DNA from: Gammaproteobacteria bacterium
GTDB taxonomy: Bacteria; Pseudomonadota; Gammaproteobacteria; UWMA-0217
Direction: 5' to 3'
DNA length: 9,509 bases
Assembly (NCBI GenBank): GCA_027031685.1
Contig: JALVPS010000436.1
Coordinates: forward strand, 1-9,509
A program made the translations under genes and the position numbers. Below the pieces are notes generated by a model, which had not been told where the DNA came from, ran no database searches, and was given only the letters and a program-made list of their open reading frames with translations. Positions within the stretch are counted from its first letter, which is position 1. Each line of letters opens with the position of its first letter. This document shows, in pieces, positions 7,220-9,509 of the stretch.

Positions 7220-7252
7220 GGCCGTCCACCCGGAGGGCGGGCGGCCGTCTTC
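7220..7252 (+). terminator. Possible GC-rich terminator after ilvD or leader hairpin of the next gene
   Basis: Bases 7220-7231 pair with 7235-7246 around a 3-nt loop: 12 positions with one G-U and one mismatch, almost all G-C. Only a weak pyrimidine run (GTCTTC) follows, so it is not a classic intrinsic terminator. It lies 40 bp after the ilvD stop and 34 bp before the next start, so it could instead shape that gene's 5' leader. Confidence 0.45.
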
Positions 7253-7279
7253 ATCCATCATCTGAACCTGGAGGAAAAG

Positions 7280-7912
7280 ATGAACAAGAACCTGTTGGGA
7301 ATGGCTATCGCCCTGCTCGTCGCGGGACCCGCGCTCGCCGCCGATCAGGCCGCGGCGCCGGCGGCGGCCCAGGCCAATGCGCCGGCCGCGCAGGCCCAGG
7401 CCGCTGCGCCGACCACAGCCACTGCGCCGGCACCGGCCGCCGCTCCGTCTTCCACCACAATGTCCACACCGGCCGCGCCGCCGGCCGCTCCCGCGCCGCC
7501 ACGGCCGCCCATGGCCGGCCCCAGCGCGCTGCAACAGCAGCTCCAGCTGGACGAGGAACAGGTCAAGAAGATCGAGGCCCTCATGCAGAAGCGCTACGAG
7601 AAGATGCGCGCCATGCAGGAGCAGCGCCGCAAGGAGCGCCAGGCCCTGCGCGAGGAGCAGCGCAAGCGCATGGAGGCCTGGTTCAAGGCCCAGCAGGAGC
7701 AGATGGAAAAGTTCCGCAAGGAAATGGACGAGGAGCTGAAGGCCGTGCTCACCCCCGAGCAGTGGCAGCGCCTGCAGACCCTGCGTGAACGGCGCCCCAT
7801 GGATATGCGGCGCGGCCCTGGCATGCGCCCACCCATGATGCCGCCGCGTGGCCCCATGGGTAGTAATGCGCCCATCCCCGGCCCGTATAGCCCGGGGCGG
7901 GCCAATCCCTGA
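7280..7912 (+). CDS. Exported Spy/CpxP-like (LTXXQ) coiled-coil protein with Ala/Pro linker
   Basis: A 210-residue protein with a clear signal peptide (MNKN, hydrophobic core, cleavage near A-L-A-A at 20-21). Residues 22 to about 80 are a low-complexity Ala/Pro/Thr linker. Residues 83-172 are a long charged amphipathic helix region rich in Lys, Arg, Glu, Gln and Met, bounded by a degenerate motif LDEEQ at 90-94 and a canonical LTPEQ at 157-161, the spacing seen in Spy/CpxP-type periplasmic proteins. Those proteins act as ATP-independent chaperones or envelope-stress sensors, and some relatives bind metals. The last 38 residues are Met/Pro/Arg/Gly-rich (RRGPGM, RPPMMPPRGPMG), unlike Spy and reminiscent of the convergent gene's repeats. 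GGAGG precedes the ATG at normal spacing. The fold class is fairly sure, the specific role is not. No cysteine is present. Confidence 0.8.
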   Translation: MNKNLLGMAIALLVAGPALAADQAAAPAAAQANAPAAQAQAAAPTTATAPAPAAAPSSTTMSTPAAPPAAPAPPRPPMAGPSALQQQLQLDEEQVKKIEALMQKRYEKMRAMQEQRRKERQALREEQRKRMEAWFKAQQEQMEKFRKEMDEELKAVLTPEQWQRLQTLRERRPMDMRRGPGMRPPMMPPRGPMGSNAPIPGPYSPGRANP

Positions 7913-7941
7913 AGCCACCCCTTATTTCTTCTGTAGCAAAG

Positions 7942-7968
7942 AAAAAGCCCCGCAGCGCGGGGCTTTTT
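7942..7968. terminator. Bidirectional intrinsic terminator between two convergent genes
   Basis: A perfect 12-bp stem (7942-7953 with 7957-7968) with a 3-nt loop: AAAAAGCCCCGC, AGC, GCGGGGCTTTTT. The T run on either strand makes it work in both directions. It lies 30 bp after the stop of the plus-strand gene and 20 bp after the stop of the minus-strand gene, so it serves both. Confidence 0.92.
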
Positions 7969-7988
7969 CATCAGTGGCGTCCAGTCGG

Positions 7989-8924
7989 TCACTTCTTGGC
8001 CTTTTCGCCCTTGGCCTCCGGCTGTGGCGCTGGCTCGGCTGCAGGCTTGGCTGGTGCAGCCTCGGGTGCCTTGGGCTGGAAGAAGCCCGGGATGGGGGGC
8101 ATCTGACCCGGGCCCATGCGCCCACCGGGACCACGCATCATGCCCGGACCCTGCGGACCGCCCATACGCATGCCGCCGGGACCGCCCTGTGGGCCGCTGG
8201 GCCCGTGCATCATGCCGGGACCGCCTTGCGGGCCACCCATGCGCATCCCGCCGGGGCCGCCCTGTGGGCCACCGGGGCCATGCATCATGCCTGGGCCGCC
8301 CTGCGGGCCACCCGGACTGCGCATCATGCCCGGACCACCTTGCGGACCACCGGGACCACGCATCATGCCCGGACCACCTTGCGGACCACCCATGCGCATG
8401 CCACCGGGACCACCCTGAGGCCCACGCGGGCTGCCCATGCGCATGCCACTGGGACCACCCTGAGGCCCACGCGGGCTGCCCATGCGCATGCCACTGGGGC
8501 CACCCTGGTAACCACGCGGGCCGCGCATCATGCTCGGACCCTGCGGACCGCCCATACGCATGCCGCCGGGACCGCCCTGTGGGCCGCTGGGCCCGCGCAT
8601 CATGCCGGGACCGCCTTGCGGGCCACCCATGCGCATCCCGCCTGGGCCGCCCTGCGGACCGCCCGGGCCGCGCATCATGCCCGGTCCACCTTGCGGGCCA
8701 CCGGGGCCATGCATCATGCCTGGGCCGCCCTGCGGGCCACCCGGACCGTGCATCATGCCCGGCGGCGGGCCGCCACGGCCGCGCGGCCCGTAGTCGTTGT
8801 CGTCGTTGAACCATCGCGAGGGGTTCATCCAGTTGCCTGGGCTGAAGTCGATGGCCTGGGCGGTGCCGGTGGCGGTCAGGCCGAGCATGGCCACCAGGCT
8901 GCTCACGGTCAGCAGTTTGTTCAT
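7989..8924 (-). CDS. Exported Gly/Pro/Met/Arg-rich repeat protein, function unknown
   Basis: A 311-residue protein with a signal peptide (cleavage probably after A24 in GTAQA-ID). A short segment F-S-P-G-N-W-M-N-P-S-R-W-F-N-D-D-N follows and holds the only two tryptophans. Residues 59-263 consist of 16 repeats of 9, 10, 13 or 15 residues, of the forms HGPGGPQGGPGMM and RGPGGPQGGPGGMRM. The tail (from about 285) is Ala/Pro/Lys/Glu-rich and ends in lysines. There is no cysteine in the mature part. The repeats are not strict G-X-Y, so this is not a plain collagen-like domain; it is probably disordered, basic and methionine-rich. GAGGA before the ATG at 8924-8922 supports the start. Low-complexity Gly-rich exported proteins include sulphur-globule envelope and matrix proteins, but nothing here proves such a role. 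Periplasmic or surface location is inferred from the signal peptide. Confidence 0.85.
   Translation of the reverse strand: MNKLLTVSSLVAMLGLTATGTAQAIDFSPGNWMNPSRWFNDDNDYGPRGRGGPPPGMMHGPGGPQGGPGMMHGPGGPQGGPGMMRGPGGPQGGPGGMRMGGPQGGPGMMRGPSGPQGGPGGMRMGGPQGPSMMRGPRGYQGGPSGMRMGSPRGPQGGPSGMRMGSPRGPQGGPGGMRMGGPQGGPGMMRGPGGPQGGPGMMRSPGGPQGGPGMMHGPGGPQGGPGGMRMGGPQGGPGMMHGPSGPQGGPGGMRMGGPQGPGMMRGPGGRMGPGQMPPIPGFFQPKAPEAAPAKPAAEPAPQPEAKGEKAKK
8136..8750 (-). repeat. Internal repeat array with a duplicated 225-bp block
   Basis: Reading along the gene, repeat units of 13, 13, 15, 10, 15 and 9 residues (8750-8526) are followed by 15, 15, 15 and 10 (8525-8361), then the same order 13, 13, 15, 10, 15, 9 again (8360-8136). 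The blocks are offset by 390 bp. The part 8134-8264 matches 8524-8654 at all but 3 of 131 bases, including synonymous sites. Within the middle part, 8411-8455 and 8456-8500 are a tandem 45-bp duplication with one mismatch. All periods are multiples of three, so the frame is kept. Confidence 0.92.
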
Positions 8925-9195
8925 GTGGGAATCCTCTTTTTGGGCGGAGTGTCAGTGTGAGGTGTCGGTATGTGGAATCTGTTGGGGGGACTCGCACGAA
9001 AATCTGTCAGTGGGGCTCGGGTTGGCAGCGCGGAGTGACGGGGCGGAGGTTCGGTCCGCTGTCATCGTGGCGAGGCGGTGTGTGGTGTCGGGAACGTCAT
9101 GTGAGGCACTTTAGCACCTCACCTCGACGGTATCCATTGCCGGGGTCGGGGGTGGTTTGCCCCTGCATTCCCTGCCCGTGGCCAGTGGCAACCAC
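8925..9195 (-). other. Non-coding leader and upstream region of the repeat-protein gene
   Basis: No convincing gene on either strand; the open frames here are Cys/Trp/Arg-rich and lack ribosome sites. It should hold the promoter of the minus-strand repeat-protein gene. The only structures I see are a short hairpin (minus-strand GTGAGG-TGC-TAAA-GTG-CCTCAC, 9122-9101, with two G-U pairs) and a weak promoter-like pair overlapping it. Confidence 0.5.
9108..9136 (-). promoter_or_regulatory. Weak candidate promoter for the repeat-protein gene
   Basis: On the minus strand TGGATA (9136-9131, 4 of 6 to TTGACA) lies exactly 17 bp before TAAAGT (9113-9108, 4 of 6 to TATAAT). Transcription would start near 9101 and leave a leader of about 175 nt. 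The -10 lies in the loop of the hairpin at 9101-9122. Weak matches; treat as a suggestion. Confidence 0.25.
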
Positions 9196-9420
9196 CTATT
9201 CTTCACCCATGTAACCGGGGGGCGGGAAGGCCGAGTCATCCGGTGCGGCAGGGGCGTCGCTGCCACCCGTCATGCTGCCCCCGGTTGTGGGCGTGGCACT
9301 GTTGCCGCTGGCGGGGCGGGTGGGTTGACTGAGGCCGGAGGCATCTGGCTGGGTCGGTTGACCGAAGGCCGGGTCCGGCGCAGGCCGGCCCTGCTGCCCT
9401 CCGTTTGACCGTAAGCCGAT
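9196..9420 (-). pseudogene. Probable decayed 3' end of a proline-rich protein gene
   Basis: A minus-strand frame of 74 codons ends at TAG 9198-9196 and is closed upstream by TGA at 9423-9421, with no start codon in its first 49 codons. Yet its translation looks like a real C-terminus: low-complexity Pro/Gln/Ser/Thr/Gly (PDPAFGQPTQPDASG, GNSATPTTGGS) ending in DDSAFPPPGYMGEE, with GC-rich third positions. In a neighbouring minus-strand frame just upstream (about 9481-9400) another protein-like stretch reads VVGPPEGQG, then GNTLAGDMNRLTVK, itself preceded by a TGA at 9484-9482. One frameshift near 9400 would join the two. This suggests a gene broken by at least a frameshift and a stop, or a sequencing error. 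I cannot name the protein. Confidence 0.35.
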
Positions 9421-9509
9421 TCATATCGCCTGCGAGGGTGTTCCCACGAGCCCCCTGCCCCTCGGGAGGGCCGACTACCTGTCACAGGGGTGGATCAGAG
9501 GGCATGCGG
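9421..9509. other. Right edge of the window, no definite gene
   Basis: These 89 bp hold the upstream part of the decayed frame described at 9196-9420 and a short G/C palindrome CCCTC-GG-GAGGG. On the minus strand an open frame from the edge ends MPSDPPL at TGA 9484-9482. It could be the end of a gene outside the window or chance. Confidence 0.3.

Noticed and set aside
5078..7918. A 946-codon open frame on the minus strand
   Set aside because: It lies antisense to ilvD and the Spy-like gene. Its His/Gly/Ala/Val-rich translation is typical of the complementary frame of GC-rich coding sequence.
8136..8750. Regular repeats considered as a CRISPR array
   Set aside because: There are no unique spacers; all units are coding, multiples of three, and related to one another.
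8116..8793. Plus-strand Pro/Cys/Gly-rich repeat frames (GPPCGPP-type)
   Set aside because: They are the antisense reading of the repeat-protein gene, which has the signal peptide, ribosome site and terminator on the minus strand.
7989..8924. Calling the repeat protein collagen-like
   Set aside because: Glycine does not hold a continuous every-third-residue register; units of 10 and 13 residues and the MM/MRM ends break the G-X-Y pattern.
8957..9214. An 85-codon plus-strand frame in the right-hand gap
   Set aside because: No ribosome site; Cys/Trp/Arg-rich composition looks like a chance frame.

Overview
The window is about two-thirds or more G+C, densely coded and typically proteobacterial. 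ArgE and IlvD are close to the Escherichia coli proteins over long stretches, so I read it as a chromosomal segment of a high-GC gammaproteobacterium. The family or genus cannot be fixed from this sequence. There is no rRNA, tRNA, CRISPR array or transposase gene.

Layout, left to right. (1) 1-1380, minus strand: a compact operon of three genes, read from 1380 leftward. It holds a 70-residue protein of unknown function, a 95-residue HMA-like (heavy-metal-associated fold) protein with a single cysteine, and acetylornithine deacetylase argE (arginine biosynthesis), which runs off the left edge. (2) 1381-1601: a non-coding gap filled mainly by a 144-bp imperfect palindrome resembling a non-autonomous mobile element (MITE-like). 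A candidate promoter for the operon has its -35 hexamer inside the element's terminal repeat. Next to it the last 19 bp of the following gene are duplicated. (3) 1602-2693, minus: a membrane-bound ferritin of the MbfA type, a ferritin-like diiron domain fused to a VIT1/CCC1 transporter domain. (4) 2827-5244, plus: a large soluble-looking TraG/VirB4/HerA-type ATPase with no other conjugation gene in view. (5) 5309-7180, plus: ilvD, dihydroxy-acid dehydratase (branched-chain amino acid synthesis). (6) 7280-7912, plus: an exported Spy/CpxP-like coiled-coil protein. It converges on (7) 7989-8924, minus: an exported Gly/Pro/Met-rich protein built of 9-15-residue repeats with a duplicated 75-residue block. 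A strong bidirectional terminator separates the pair. (8) 8925-9509: a probable leader and promoter region for gene 7, then what looks like the decayed 3' end of a proline-rich gene on the minus strand, then the window edge.

The two amino-acid genes (argE, ilvD) are housekeeping and not functionally linked here. The less ordinary content is the palindromic element with its possible promoter contribution, the orphan ATPase, the argE-coupled HMA-like protein and the two low-complexity envelope proteins. I see no clearly new multi-gene system.
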